Source of the DNA: Bacteroidaceae bacterium
GTDB taxonomy: Bacteria > Bacteroidota > Bacteroidia > Bacteroidales > Bacteroidaceae
DNA: 64,000 nt
Direction of reading: 5' to 3'
Assembly (NCBI GenBank): GCA_024684455.1
Contig: JAIKWU010000011.1
Location: 1 to 64,000 of the forward strand
Below are positions 54,788 through 63,284 of this stretch, one piece after another (position 1 is the stretch's first letter; the number at the start of each line of letters is the position of its first letter). The notes beneath the pieces were generated by a model that did no database searches, was not told the DNA's origin, and was given only the letters and a program-made list of their open reading frames with translations. The position numbers and the translations under genes are program-made.

Positions 54788-56092
54788 ATGGTTGAAATCA
54801 TTGTCATCGTAGTGCTGGCAGTAGGGCTCATTGCCGTTGCCGTCATGCTGATGCAGGCACGCGAACGTGCCACCAAAGCCGAGAGCGAAGTGTCGTCGCT
54901 CCACCAGAGTCTGGACGTGCAGAAAACGTCGAACGACAGCATTGTCGGCAACCTGAAGGAGAGCCACCGTCAGGAGGTGGACCGCCTGAAGGAGCAGTTC
55001 GAGCAGTCGAAGCGTGAACAGCGCGAGCAGGCCGACGCTGCCAAGCAGGAGATGCAGCAGCAATGGGAAGAGAAGATGCGCGTCATGAAACTGGAATTCG
55101 ACAAACTGTCGGCAGACCATCTGAAGCAGCAGCAAGAGCAGATGAAGGCCACCAACAAGGAAAGCGTTGAAAACCTGCTCAACCCGCTGCGCGAGACCAT
55201 CGACAAGTTCTCGAAAGAGTTTCAGGACAAAATGACCGACACTGCCCGCACGGATGCAGTCATGCAAGAAGCCATCAAGACACTGAATGCACAGACCACC
55301 CAACTGGGCAAGGATGCCCAAAACCTCGCCCAAGCCCTGAAAGCCGACCCGAAGAAACAGGGCGACTGGGGCGAAGCCGTGCTGAAAAACATCCTCGAAG
55401 CCAGCGGACTGACAGAGGGAGTGGATTTCTTCACCCAGGAACACCTGAGAGACGATGAAGGCAGAGTGGACATACCCGACGTAAAGGTCAAACTGCACGG
55501 CGACTCGTACCTCATCATCGACTCCAAGACCAGCATCAAGGCCTACCTCGACTACGTCAATGCAGAAGACACAGTGGCGCAGGACCGCGCCTTGAAAGAC
55601 CATCTGCTGTCGGTGCGCAGCCATGTCAACGAACTCGCCGACAAGCACTATCCACGTAAAGTCGAAAATGCCGCCGAATACGTACTCATGTTCATTCCCA
55701 ACGAAGGCAGTTACATCCTCGCGATGGAGAACGACGCCCGTCTGGCTGCCGATGCCTACAAGCGGCACATCATCATCGTCAACCCCACCAACCTGATGCT
55801 CGCACTGAAAATCGTATGGCTGTTCTGGCAGAACGAGAAACAGGCAAAAAACGTGAAGGACATCATCGACAGCGCAAAAAAAATGTACGAGAAGTTTGCC
55901 ACCTTCAGCGAAACATTCACGAAAATGGGCGAACAAATCGGCACCGTACAACGCACCTGGCAGCAGGGCCTCAGCCAAATTAGCGAAGGCAAGGGCAACT
56001 TCGTCCGGCAACTGGAGTCGCTGAAAGAAAAAGGCGTTATCACCGACAAGCGAATTAACCAGAAGTTATTGCCAAGCGAAGAGGAAGAATGA
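54788..56092 (+). CDS. rmuC: DNA recombination protein RmuC
   Basis: This 434-residue protein starts at MVEIIVIVVLAVGLIAVAVM, a single N-terminal membrane helix; upstream codons overlap the promoter. A long coiled coil (~25-155, rich in E/K/Q: KEQFEQSKREQREQADAAKQ) leads to the RmuC domain. Key RmuC blocks are KKQGDWGEAVLKNILEASGL, YLIIDSKTSIKAYLDYVNAE, VLMFIPNEGSYILAM and ILALKIVW-like MLALKIVWLFW. Its PDDEXK-type nuclease fold is linked to limiting DNA rearrangements. The stop codon overlaps a bidirectional terminator. Confidence 0.93.
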   Translation: MVEIIVIVVLAVGLIAVAVMLMQARERATKAESEVSSLHQSLDVQKTSNDSIVGNLKESHRQEVDRLKEQFEQSKREQREQADAAKQEMQQQWEEKMRVMKLEFDKLSADHLKQQQEQMKATNKESVENLLNPLRETIDKFSKEFQDKMTDTARTDAVMQEAIKTLNAQTTQLGKDAQNLAQALKADPKKQGDWGEAVLKNILEASGLTEGVDFFTQEHLRDDEGRVDIPDVKVKLHGDSYLIIDSKTSIKAYLDYVNAEDTVAQDRALKDHLLSVRSHVNELADKHYPRKVENAAEYVLMFIPNEGSYILAMENDARLAADAYKRHIIIVNPTNLMLALKIVWLFWQNEKQAKNVKDIIDSAKKMYEKFATFSETFTKMGEQIGTVQRTWQQGLSQISEGKGNFVRQLESLKEKGVITDKRINQKLLPSEEEE

Positions 56093-56121
56093 AAAAAGCG
56101 GGCTTTCACCCCGCTTTTTTC
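56091..56121. terminator. bidirectional terminator
   Basis: GAAAAAAGCGGG / CCCGCTTTTTTC with a 6-base loop overlaps the stop codons of both rmuC and the PHP gene. Confidence 0.9.
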
Positions 56122-56833
56122 ATGGAATGTCCAAATAAGAAAGGAAGTCCGCTGGTTTGTCGTTCACGATGAGTTCGTCGGGAAAACCCGTCTCCTGCAA
56201 GAGCGGATAGGCAAACGAATAGTCGGCAATCAGGAAGGAAATGTGAGCGTCGCTTCCCAGGATGATGGGCACCTCGTATTTCATGCACAGGCGCAGAATC
56301 TCCACGTTGTTGTCATGGGCCGAAGCCTTGCCACGACGGGGATTGAGCGACGAGTTGTTCAGTTCGAGCAACGTGTGAGTTTCCTTCGCCGCCAGCACCA
56401 TCGGTTCGAAGTGCAAGTCGGCAGTGCCATCACCAGGATGCGAGATAATCTGCACCCACGGATTGCGGATGGCACTGAGCATCCCCTGTGTATTCTCATC
56501 CTTCGTGCCGCCACGCCAGCAAAGCGAGTGAATGCCGGCGATGCGCAGGTCGAGCAGTTTCAGGATGTCTTCGCCATAGTCCAGCGTCCCCTGTGTGTCG
56601 AGGATGTTGAGTTCGACCCCCATCAGCAGACGCACACCGTACATCTGACGCGGCACAACATGCAGGTTCTTGAAGTAGATGTCGAGCGGTGCCCCAGGCA
56701 GGTTGGTCGCGTGCTCTGTAATGCCGAGAATCTCAAGGCCAATCTCCGACGCGCGCTGCGCCATCTCCTGAATCGTGCTGTACGCATGACCCGAAGCCAC
56801 AGTGTGAGTGTGTACGTCAAGCAGCGGAGTCAT
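56120..56833 (-). CDS. PHP-domain phosphatase (YcdX-like)
   Basis: This 237-residue metal-dependent hydrolase starts at MTPLLDVHTHTVASGHAYST, since the 4-base ATGA overlap with ackA favours 56833. Metal-binding motifs are DVHTHT, ITEHA, GVELNILD, the HPGD segment and GSDAH. This corresponds to the YcdX-type PHP phosphatases (usually ~245 residues). Third gene of the pta-ackA transcript; a link to acetyl-phosphate metabolism is only suggested by position. Substrate unknown. Confidence 0.87.
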   Translation of the reverse strand: MTPLLDVHTHTVASGHAYSTIQEMAQRASEIGLEILGITEHATNLPGAPLDIYFKNLHVVPRQMYGVRLLMGVELNILDTQGTLDYGEDILKLLDLRIAGIHSLCWRGGTKDENTQGMLSAIRNPWVQIISHPGDGTADLHFEPMVLAAKETHTLLELNNSSLNPRRGKASAHDNNVEILRLCMKYEVPIILGSDAHISFLIADYSFAYPLLQETGFPDELIVNDKPADFLSYLDIP

Positions 56834-58026
56834 TTCACCAGTCGAAGGGTGTCCATCGCAATCATCAGTTCCTCGTCGGTGGGGATAACACACACCTTGA
56901 CGCGGCTGTCACTGCTGCTGATGAGCATTTCCGTTGCACGGCAGGAATGGTTTTTCTCCACATCCATCTTCACACCGAGAAACTCCAGATTCTTCGTCGC
57001 TCCCTCGCGCACTTCCCACTGGTTCTCACCGGCGCCGCCCGTGAAGACGATGACATCGACACCGCCCATGGCTGCGGCATACTGGCCGATATATTTCTTG
57101 ATGCGGTAGGTGTACATCTCCTTCGCAAGTCGTGCGTGGTCGTTGCCTGCGGCTATCTGTGCAAGAATGTCGCGGAAGTCGCTCGAGCCGCCGCTCACTC
57201 CGGCAAGTCCCGACTGCTTGTTCAGCAGGTTGCTCAGGCCTTTGGTGTCGAGGTTTTCTTTGTCCATGATGAAGGTGACAGCACCAGCGTCAATGTCACC
57301 GCTGCGTGTACCCATGATGAGGCCTTCGAGCGGAGTGAGGCCCATCGATGTGTCCACCACTTTGCCATCCTTGACAGCGGCTATCGACGCTCCGTTTCCG
57401 ATGTGGCAGGTGATGATTTTCGTTCCTTCTGCACGGTCGAGGCCCAGAAATTCGATCACACGCTGGCTGACGTAGCGGTGGCTTGTGCCGTGGAAGCCAT
57501 AGCGGCGAACGCCGTATTTCTCGTAGAGACTGTATGGCACGGCATACATATAAGCGTAGTCGGGCATGGTCTGGTGGAAGGCGGTGTCGAAAACGCCTAC
57601 CTGCGGTATGTCCGGCAGGATTTCTTTCACCGCATTCACGCCCTTGATGTTGGCTGGGTTGTGCAGCGGTGCCAGGTCGTTGCAGGCAGAAAAGTCGCGC
57701 ATCACAGCATCGGTGATGACGACAGATTCCGAAAATTTCTCGCCGCCGTGTACGAGGCGGTGTCCCACTGCGTCGAGTTCGTTCAGGCTCCGTAGCACAG
57801 CATGTTCACCTTCGGTGAGCACTTTGAAGATGAGTTTCACTCCTGCCGTATGTTCGGGCACAGGCGTGACGGTTTTGTACTTTTCTCCGTTCAGTTTCAC
57901 GGTGATGAACGAGTCGGGCAGTCCTATCTTCTCGATGCCGCCGGAGGTCACCACACTCTTGTCGTCCATGTTGTACAGTGCGTACTTGATGGAAGACGAT
58001 CCACAATTCAATACCAGTATCTTCAT
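56830..58026 (-). CDS. ackA: acetate kinase
   Basis: This 398-residue enzyme converts acetyl-phosphate and ADP to acetate and ATP, giving energy in fermentation. Motifs: VLNCGSSSIKYALY at the N-terminus, HRLVHGGEKFSESV, FDTAFHQTMP, RRYGFHGTSHRYVS, TCHIGNGASIAAVKDGK, DTSMGLTPLEGLIMGTRSGD and FTGGAGENQ. Full length. It overlaps pta by 4 bases at its start and the PHP gene by 4 bases at its end, giving translational coupling along the operon. Confidence 0.97.
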   Translation of the reverse strand: MKILVLNCGSSSIKYALYNMDDKSVVTSGGIEKIGLPDSFITVKLNGEKYKTVTPVPEHTAGVKLIFKVLTEGEHAVLRSLNELDAVGHRLVHGGEKFSESVVITDAVMRDFSACNDLAPLHNPANIKGVNAVKEILPDIPQVGVFDTAFHQTMPDYAYMYAVPYSLYEKYGVRRYGFHGTSHRYVSQRVIEFLGLDRAEGTKIITCHIGNGASIAAVKDGKVVDTSMGLTPLEGLIMGTRSGDIDAGAVTFIMDKENLDTKGLSNLLNKQSGLAGVSGGSSDFRDILAQIAAGNDHARLAKEMYTYRIKKYIGQYAAAMGGVDVIVFTGGAGENQWEVREGATKNLEFLGVKMDVEKNHSCRATEMLISSSDSRVKVCVIPTDEELMIAMDTLRLVK

Positions 58027-59030
58027 TTCGATGCAGCCGCTTGGTTAGAGGTAATCGCAATCATTTTGTAAATATCATCGACGTTGCAGCCGCGCGAGAG
58101 GTCGTTCACGGGACGTGCGATGCCTTGCAGGATGGGGCCGATGGCATCGGCTCGGCCCAGGCGCTGTACGAGTTTATAGGCGATGTTGCCCACTTCGAGG
58201 TTGGGGAAGACGAGCACGTTGGCACGGCCTGCAATGTCGCTGCCAGGTGCCTTCTTTGCACCTACCGTTGGCACGAGGGCGGCATCGGCCTGCAATTCTC
58301 CGTCGATCTTGAGCGTCGGCTCTGCCTCGCGGGCCAGACGGGTGGCCTCAATCACCTTGTCAACCACCTCGTGCGTGGCACTGCCCTTGGTCGAAAACGA
58401 CAGCATGGCGACGCGCGGTTCCTTAAATCCTGCAACGCTGCGGGCTGTCTGCGCCGTACAGAGGGCGATTTGGCTGAGTTGTCCGGCATCGGGCATCGGA
58501 GTGACGGCCACGTCGCCCACAACCAGCACGCCGTCCTCGCCGAACTCCTTCTCCTTCGTAATCATCAGCATGGCACCGCTGACACAGGTGATGCCTGGGG
58601 CACACTTGATGATTTGCAGGGCGGGACGCAGCGTCTCGCCCGTGGTCGAGAGGGCACCAGAGATTTGTCCGTCGGCATCGCCGTTCTTGATGATGAGGCA
58701 GCCGAAATAAAGGGGGTCGAGCACCTTTTCACGGGCTTGCTCCAGCGTCATGCCCTTCTTCTTGCGCAGTTCGTAGAGCAGGTTGGCATACTCTTCACGC
58801 TTCGGGCTCGTCGCAGGGTCGATGAGCGTGGCACGGTCGATGTTCTTGAGTCCCAACCTGTCGGCAAGACGGTGTATCTCATCGACATTCCCAAGCAGGA
58901 TCAGGTCGGCAAGACCGTCGGCCAAGGCACGGTCGGCAGCCGTCAGCGTCCGTTCTTCAGTTGCCTCAGGCAGGACGATGCGCTGTTTGTTCGCTTTGGC
59001 GCGTTGGATGATGGAATTGATTAAATCCAT
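58023..59030 (-). CDS. pta: phosphate acetyltransferase
   Basis: This 335-residue enzyme makes acetyl-phosphate from acetyl-CoA. The start at MDLINSIIQRAK (59030) is chosen because upstream codons contain the promoter box. Signatures: RIVLPEATEERTLTAADRAL, SGALSTTGETLRPALQ, PMPDAGQLSQIAL, MLSFSTKGSATHEVVDKV, LKIDGELQADAALVP and ANVLVFPNLEVGNIAYKLVQ. This is the short, single-domain Pta form, without the DRTGG domain. First gene of pta-ackA-PHP. Confidence 0.96.
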   Translation of the reverse strand: MDLINSIIQRAKANKQRIVLPEATEERTLTAADRALADGLADLILLGNVDEIHRLADRLGLKNIDRATLIDPATSPKREEYANLLYELRKKKGMTLEQAREKVLDPLYFGCLIIKNGDADGQISGALSTTGETLRPALQIIKCAPGITCVSGAMLMITKEKEFGEDGVLVVGDVAVTPMPDAGQLSQIALCTAQTARSVAGFKEPRVAMLSFSTKGSATHEVVDKVIEATRLAREAEPTLKIDGELQADAALVPTVGAKKAPGSDIAGRANVLVFPNLEVGNIAYKLVQRLGRADAIGPILQGIARPVNDLSRGCNVDDIYKMIAITSNQAAASK

Positions 59031-59068
59031 AATGATATGATTTGATAAGTTACAGTCGATTTCTCCTA

Positions 59069-59076
59069 CAAATTTA
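59069..59076 (-). promoter_or_regulatory. -7 box of the pta-ackA operon
   Basis: TAAATTTG on the minus strand, ~39 bases before the pta ATG. The -33 position is not conserved. Confidence 0.5.
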
Positions 59077-59174
59077 CACATTATTTATAATATACGCGCA
59101 CGCGAATCGAAAGATTAACGATTTTTTTACATTCGCAGGACAGATTACTTGAAAAAAGACCACACCGCGACGAC

Positions 59175-59282
59175 AATTCTAAGCACTTGGAAATTTCACG
59201 CCAAGCACTTGGAAATTTCACGCCAAGCACTTGGAATTTGCACGCTAAGCACTTGGCGTTCGAGCGCTAAGCACTTGGCCCT
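59175..59282. repeat. 22-bp-period palindrome array H (5 units)
   Basis: AAG of each core lies at 59181, 59203, 59225, 59247 and 59269: four successive steps of exactly 22 bp. Three units end CTTGGA and two end CTTGGC. It is the longest array of this family in the window, between the divergent pta and 59443 genes. Confidence 0.95.
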
Positions 59283-59374
59283 ACGGCTGGAGGACGGAAT
59301 CGGTAGGTAAAAAACGCCTTTTTCCGACGAAAATTGTTCCTTTTGCGATTTTTTGAAAAATACTGCGCAAAAAG

Positions 59375-59406
59375 TTTGTTGGTGTGCAACAAACAACCTA
59401 TCTTTG
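59375..59406 (+). promoter_or_regulatory. promoter of the DUF2156-like gene
   Basis: TTTG (59375-59378), a 20-bp spacer and TATCTTTG (59399-59406): an exact Bacteroidota promoter, giving a ~30-base leader. Confidence 0.82.
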
Positions 59407-59442
59407 CACAAATTTTGTAAAAACGTGCAAACTGCATAAAAA

Positions 59443-59946
59443 ATGATACCGTTCAGACAGATAACACTTGCCGACGCACCGACTATCGCCGCCTACTTTG
59501 AAGGCGACGAACGCGAGCGCGCCATCAAAGTCATCAAGAGTTTTGCTAAAAGCGGTTCGAGCGACCTGACCATGGCCATCGTTGACGGTATGCTCGTCCT
59601 GCGCCAAGAAGCCTCGTCGCTCTATGTCTTCTCGATGCCCGTAGGCAAGGGAAACCTGCGGCTCGTGCTGATGCAGATGATGGAATGCGCCGCAGTCATG
59701 AACTACGACTGGCTCATCGTCGGCATACGCCAGGAGGAGATGGAAACGCTGCGCACCGCCCTGCCTCAACACTTCAAGTTCTCCAACGAGGAAAAATTCT
59801 CCTACCTCGACATGATGAACTTCGGACGCCGCATCGTTGACGAGTCGCTCTTCGTCGCTGTGCCTGTCATGAACTATTCCGAGAGCATCTTCCGCAACAA
59901 CGAGGAGATGGTGCCGACCGTGGGCGAGTTCGGCCAGACGTCATAA
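59443..59946 (+). CDS. short protein resembling the N-terminal half of DUF2156 proteins
   Basis: This 167-residue cytosolic protein starts MIPFRQITLADAPTIAAYFE, like the I-F-P-I-L-D-x-I-Y opening of DUF2156 (lysyl-phosphatidylglycerol-synthase-C-like) proteins. LRLVLMQMMECAAVMNYDWL and LPQHFKFSNEEKFSYLDMMN correspond to the next conserved blocks. The GNAT-like C-terminal half (normally making ~300 residues) is absent. The protein ends FRNNEEMVPTVGEFGQTS, just before a clean terminator, so the short form looks deliberate rather than a cut gene. It has its own exact promoter. Family link is tentative. Confidence 0.5.
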   Translation: MIPFRQITLADAPTIAAYFEGDERERAIKVIKSFAKSGSSDLTMAIVDGMLVLRQEASSLYVFSMPVGKGNLRLVLMQMMECAAVMNYDWLIVGIRQEEMETLRTALPQHFKFSNEEKFSYLDMMNFGRRIVDESLFVAVPVMNYSESIFRNNEEMVPTVGEFGQTS

Positions 59947-59969
59947 ACGACGGCACACGCAACAACAGC

Positions 59970-60002
59970 AAAGGCGGCTCACCTTGATGATGAGCCGCCT
60001 TT
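59970..60002. terminator. bidirectional terminator-type hairpin
   Basis: AAAGGCGGCTCA / TGAGCCGCCTTT (12-bp perfect stem, 9-base loop) between the 59443 gene and the convergent ferredoxin gene. Confidence 0.85.
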
Positions 60003-60027
60003 GTTATAGTCCTTCTCCGACAGCGGA

Positions 60028-60201
60028 TTATTCGCCTGGAGCAATGGCACCCGACGGGCAAGTGTCGGCACATGTGCCACAGTCAACACAAGAATCGGGG
60101 TCGATGACATACTTGGTGTCACCTGCAGAAATAGCACCCGACGGGCACTCGCCTTCGCAAGAGCCGCACATTACACAATCATCAGAAATTACGTAAGCCA
60201 T
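60028..60201 (-). CDS. 2[4Fe-4S] ferredoxin
   Basis: This 57-residue protein has two clusters of the form CxxCxxCxxxCP: CVMCGSCEGECP (from residue 9) and CVDCGTCADTCP (from residue 38), each followed by SGAI. Length and symmetry match clostridial-type ferredoxins. Acts as a low-potential electron carrier in the cytosol, e.g. for pyruvate:ferredoxin oxidoreductase, consistent with acetate formation through the nearby pta-ackA. Too short for many ORF cut-offs but complete, with a promoter and terminator. Confidence 0.95.
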   Translation of the reverse strand: MAYVISDDCVMCGSCEGECPSGAISAGDTKYVIDPDSCVDCGTCADTCPSGAIAPGE

Positions 60202-60281
60202 AGTCTTTTTTTAATAATTATACGTTAATACTTCGTTTGATTCACACACGCCGATACTCACTTCTGAGTATTTCGATGCTG

Positions 60282-60311
60282 CAAAGGTACAATTATAAAT
60301 TAAAAATCAAA
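60282..60311 (-). promoter_or_regulatory. promoter of the ferredoxin gene
   Basis: On the minus strand TTTG (60311-60308), an 18-bp spacer and TACCTTTG (60289-60282). The leader contains a small hairpin TACTCA/TGAGTA. Confidence 0.65.
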
Positions 60312-60423
60312 AATAATGAATTAAAAAAATTCACGGCAGCCGTGTTTTTTTTCAAAAGTACAATAAAAAGGCAACTTTTCCGTTTTATTTCAAGCGGTTC
60401 AACCGAAAAAGAAAGGACGTATT

Positions 60424-61155
60424 TTGGGCGCACATTCACATAGAGTTTTCATCATGTGCGTGGCGATGCTGTGGGGCATTGCCTCCTTTTTCGTGAGCGA
60501 CACACAAGCCCAAACGCGCAAGGTACAGCACCGTCCGTACATCGACCAGCGCAAACTTCACTACGGATTCCTCGCCGGCCTGCACATGCAGGACCTGGAA
60601 TTCCAGAACAACGGATTCAAGGACGAACTGGGCAACGAGTGGTATGCCGACATACCCAGTTACGAGCCAGGCTTCAGCGTCGGCGTCCTCGCCGAACTGC
60701 GGCTCACCAACCATCTCGCCTTCCGTGTCATCCCGTCGATGCACTTCGGCACAAAGAAAGTACGCTTCCGCAACAACCTCGACGGCACGGAAGACCACCA
60801 GGACATCAAGTCCACTTATATCTCAATACCACTCGACATCAAATTCAGCGGCGAACGCTTCAACAACTACCGACCCTACGTTGTGGCAGGCCTCAACCCC
60901 ATGTACGACCTGACTGTGAAGAAGCAGAAGAACCTGCTTGTCAAACGTTTCGACTGCTACGTCGAAGTAGGCATCGGCTGCGACTTCTACACGCCTTTCT
61001 TCAAGTTTATCCCCGAACTGAAATTCGCCTACGGACTCACCAACCTCATCAGCAAGAACCGCGACGACCTCACCAATCCCGCCCAACTCATCTATACCAA
61101 CTCGCTCGACGGGGGCCACGCGAAGATGATCATCCTCTCGCTCTACTTTGAATAA
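60424..61155 (+). CDS. porT: PorT-like outer-membrane protein (type IX secretion-associated)
   Basis: This ~243-residue protein has a hydrophobic segment ending SDTQAQ. Either TTG at 60424 (adds HSHR, making a better signal n-region) or ATG at 60454 may be the start. The mature part RPYIDQRKLHYGFLAGLHMQ, DIPSYEPGFSVGVLAELRL, HLAFRVIPSMHFG, STYISIPLDIKF, NYRPYVVAGLNPMYDL and GIGCDFYTPFFKFIPELKFA matches the PorT barrel family. PorT is needed for type IX secretion in Porphyromonas. Several enzymes in the window carry type IX-like tails. Followed 11 bases later by a GT2 gene. Confidence 0.82.
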   Translation: MGAHSHRVFIMCVAMLWGIASFFVSDTQAQTRKVQHRPYIDQRKLHYGFLAGLHMQDLEFQNNGFKDELGNEWYADIPSYEPGFSVGVLAELRLTNHLAFRVIPSMHFGTKKVRFRNNLDGTEDHQDIKSTYISIPLDIKFSGERFNNYRPYVVAGLNPMYDLTVKKQKNLLVKRFDCYVEVGIGCDFYTPFFKFIPELKFAYGLTNLISKNRDDLTNPAQLIYTNSLDGGHAKMIILSLYFE

Positions 61156-61166
61156 CCGCACACACC

Positions 61167-62231
61167 ATGAAGTATTCCATCATCATCCCCGTATATAACC
61201 GGCCCGACGAATGCGAAGAACTGCTACGCAGCCTAAGCCAGCAGACCCTGTCGAAAGACAACTTCGAGGTCATCGTCGTCGAGGACGGGTCGGAACGGAC
61301 TTGTGAGAAGGAGTGCGACACATACAGCCGCCTGCTCGACATTCACTATTATAAAAAAGAGAACGGCGGGCCAGGAATGGCACGCAACTACGGCGTCGAA
61401 CATGCCAAAGGCGAGTACGTCATCGTGCTCGACAGCGACGTAGTCCTGCCACGACACTATCTCGACGAAGTCAACGGGGAACTGACCTCACGCCCCTGCG
61501 ATGCGTTCGGCGGACCAGACCGTGCCCATGAGTCGTTCACACAGATGCAGAAAGCCATCAGTTATTCAATGACGTCGTTCTTCACCACCGGCGGCATCCG
61601 CGGAGGAAAGAAGAAACTCGACAAGTTCTTCCCACGCTCCTTTAATATGGGCATCCGTCGGGACGTCTATCAACAACTGGGCGGCTTCTCGCAGATGCGC
61701 TTCGGCGAAGACATCGACTTCAGTTACCGCATCATCGAGGCAGGCTACACCACACGGCTCTTCCCAGAAGCATGGGTCTGGCACAAGCGTCGCACCAACC
61801 TTGACAAGTTCTTCAAGCAAGTCTATAACTCAGGCATCGCACGCATCAACCTCGGCAAGCGTCACCCTGGAACGACCCGTCTGGTACACGCACTGCCCAT
61901 GCTGTTCACGCTGAGTGTGATACTGTTGCTCATCGCAGCCGTCGTGCTGCGCCTCTGGGCATACACGCAAGGTGCCTCGCACATAGAACTGCTGGGCCTG
62001 CCAGCCAACATGGTGTGGCTGCTGCCATTGATGCCCATCGTGCTGTTCATACTGCTCATCTTCTTCGACAGCACCATCCGCAACCGCTCGCTGGTGATTG
62101 GATTTCTCAGCGTCGAAGCAGCCTTTGTCCAACTCTTCGGCTACGGGTTCGGATTTCTGAAGGCATTGTGGGTGCGCTACGTACTGAAGCGGGGCGAATT
62201 CAGCGCCTTCGAGAAAAACTTTTACGACTAA
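61167..62231 (+). CDS. membrane-anchored family 2 glycosyltransferase
   Basis: This 354-residue GT2 has a GT-A fold: IIIPVYNRPDECEELLRSL, VVEDGSER, GPGMARNYGVEHAKGEYVIV, the DxD motif LDSDV, and GEDIDFSYRI near the acceptor site. About residues 240-315 form two membrane helices (LFTLSVILLLIAAVVLRLW; LLPLMPIVLFILLIFF). It transfers a sugar from a nucleotide donor on the cytosolic face. Acceptor unknown. It is within a tight run porT-GT2-radC-DUF59-lpxH (gaps 10-20 bases), so probably one transcript. Confidence 0.9.
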   Translation: MKYSIIIPVYNRPDECEELLRSLSQQTLSKDNFEVIVVEDGSERTCEKECDTYSRLLDIHYYKKENGGPGMARNYGVEHAKGEYVIVLDSDVVLPRHYLDEVNGELTSRPCDAFGGPDRAHESFTQMQKAISYSMTSFFTTGGIRGGKKKLDKFFPRSFNMGIRRDVYQQLGGFSQMRFGEDIDFSYRIIEAGYTTRLFPEAWVWHKRRTNLDKFFKQVYNSGIARINLGKRHPGTTRLVHALPMLFTLSVILLLIAAVVLRLWAYTQGASHIELLGLPANMVWLLPLMPIVLFILLIFFDSTIRNRSLVIGFLSVEAAFVQLFGYGFGFLKALWVRYVLKRGEFSAFEKNFYD

Positions 62232-62251
62232 GACAACACACAGCGTCCGCC

Positions 62252-62935
62252 ATGCTGAACATCAAAGAACTCTCCGCCGACGACCGCCCTCGTGAGAAAC
62301 TGCTCGCGAAAGGCAGCGAAGCACTCTCGAAAGCAGAGTTGCTCGCCATCCTCATCGGCTCAGGCAGTCCGACGAAGAACGCCGTAGAACTGATGAAGGA
62401 AGTGCTCCGCGACTGCGACGACCGACTCATCCTGCTCAACCGCCTCAGCATCGAGGAACTGATGAAGTACAACGGTATCGGCGAAGCAAAAGCCATCACA
62501 CTGAAAGCGGCGATGGAACTGGGCAGACGACGTGCTCAGGAAGAAGCCCTGACCGACCTCAAGGTCATCCGCACTGCACAGCAAGTCTATGAATACATGC
62601 GGCCAGATGTGCGTGAACTGACGCACGAAGAGAGTTGGGCATTCCTGCTTAACAACTCCAGCCGTCTCATCAAGCGTGTGCGGCTGAGCCAGGGCGGCAG
62701 GACGGAGACTTCGGTCGATGTGCGCATTCTGCTACGCCATGCCCTGCTGGCTGAGGCCACCTGCGTGATTCTGGTCCACAACCACCCTTCCGGCTCGTGC
62801 CGTCCCAGCCAGGAGGACAACCGCCTGACCGAACGTGTCAGTCAGGCTTGCCGCGCTGTCAATCTGCGCCTCATCGACCATGTCATCGTGACCGACGGTG
62901 CTTACTACTCCTTCAGTGAGGACGGTAAACTCTAA
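62252..62935 (+). CDS. radC: RadC family JAB-domain protein
   Basis: This 227-residue protein starts at MLNIKELSADDRPREKLLAK. N-terminal helix-hairpin-helix-like region: LLAILIGSGSPTKNAVELMK and LMKYNGIGEAKAITLKAAME. The C-terminal JAB/MPN domain has the metal-binding HNHPSGSCRPSQED (His-x-His-x10-Asp JAMM pattern). Length is typical of UPF0758 proteins. The name suggests DNA repair, but this role is disputed. Part of the porT-lpxH run. Confidence 0.93.
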   Translation: MLNIKELSADDRPREKLLAKGSEALSKAELLAILIGSGSPTKNAVELMKEVLRDCDDRLILLNRLSIEELMKYNGIGEAKAITLKAAMELGRRRAQEEALTDLKVIRTAQQVYEYMRPDVRELTHEESWAFLLNNSSRLIKRVRLSQGGRTETSVDVRILLRHALLAEATCVILVHNHPSGSCRPSQEDNRLTERVSQACRAVNLRLIDHVIVTDGAYYSFSEDGKL

Positions 62936-62945
62936 TGCTCTGCAC

Positions 62946-63266
62946 ATGGAACAACAACCTACCAAATACGACATCGAAGCCCGCGCCGTCGAAATGCTGC
63001 GCACGGTCTATGACCCAGAGATTCCCGTCAATATCTATGACCTGGGGCTCATCTACAAGATTGACGTTACCGACGACTTCGACATCAACGTCGATATGAC
63101 GCTCACGGCACCCAACTGCCCTGCCGCCGACTTCATCATGGAGGACGTGCAGCAGAAACTCGACTGCATCGAGGGGGTGCGTCAGGCCACCGTCAACCTC
63201 GTCTTCGAGCCTGAGTGGACGAAGGACATGATGAGCGAGGAGGCACGTCTGGACCTGGGGCTGTAA
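62946..63266 (+). CDS. DUF59 / MIP18-type iron-sulfur assembly protein (SufT-like)
   Basis: This 106-residue protein begins MEQQPTKYDIEARAVEML. The DUF59 signature TVYDPEIPVNIYDLGLIYKI and MTLTAPNCPAADFIMEDVQQ (Cys conserved) is complete, followed by VNLVFEPEWTKDMMSEEARL. Related proteins help Fe-S cluster maturation. It starts 10 bases after radC. Functional transfer from SufT is plausible but not proven here. Confidence 0.9.
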   Translation: MEQQPTKYDIEARAVEMLRTVYDPEIPVNIYDLGLIYKIDVTDDFDINVDMTLTAPNCPAADFIMEDVQQKLDCIEGVRQATVNLVFEPEWTKDMMSEEARLDLGL

Positions 63267-63284
63267 ACTTAACTTTCTCTGCCG

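Noticed and set aside
54572-56011. 479-codon minus-strand frame
   Set aside because: Antisense to rmuC and partly translated from palindrome array G.
59175-59282. CRISPR array
   Set aside because: The 22-bp unit has no 30-bp unique spacer, the repeat itself is palindromic and varies, and no cas genes are present.
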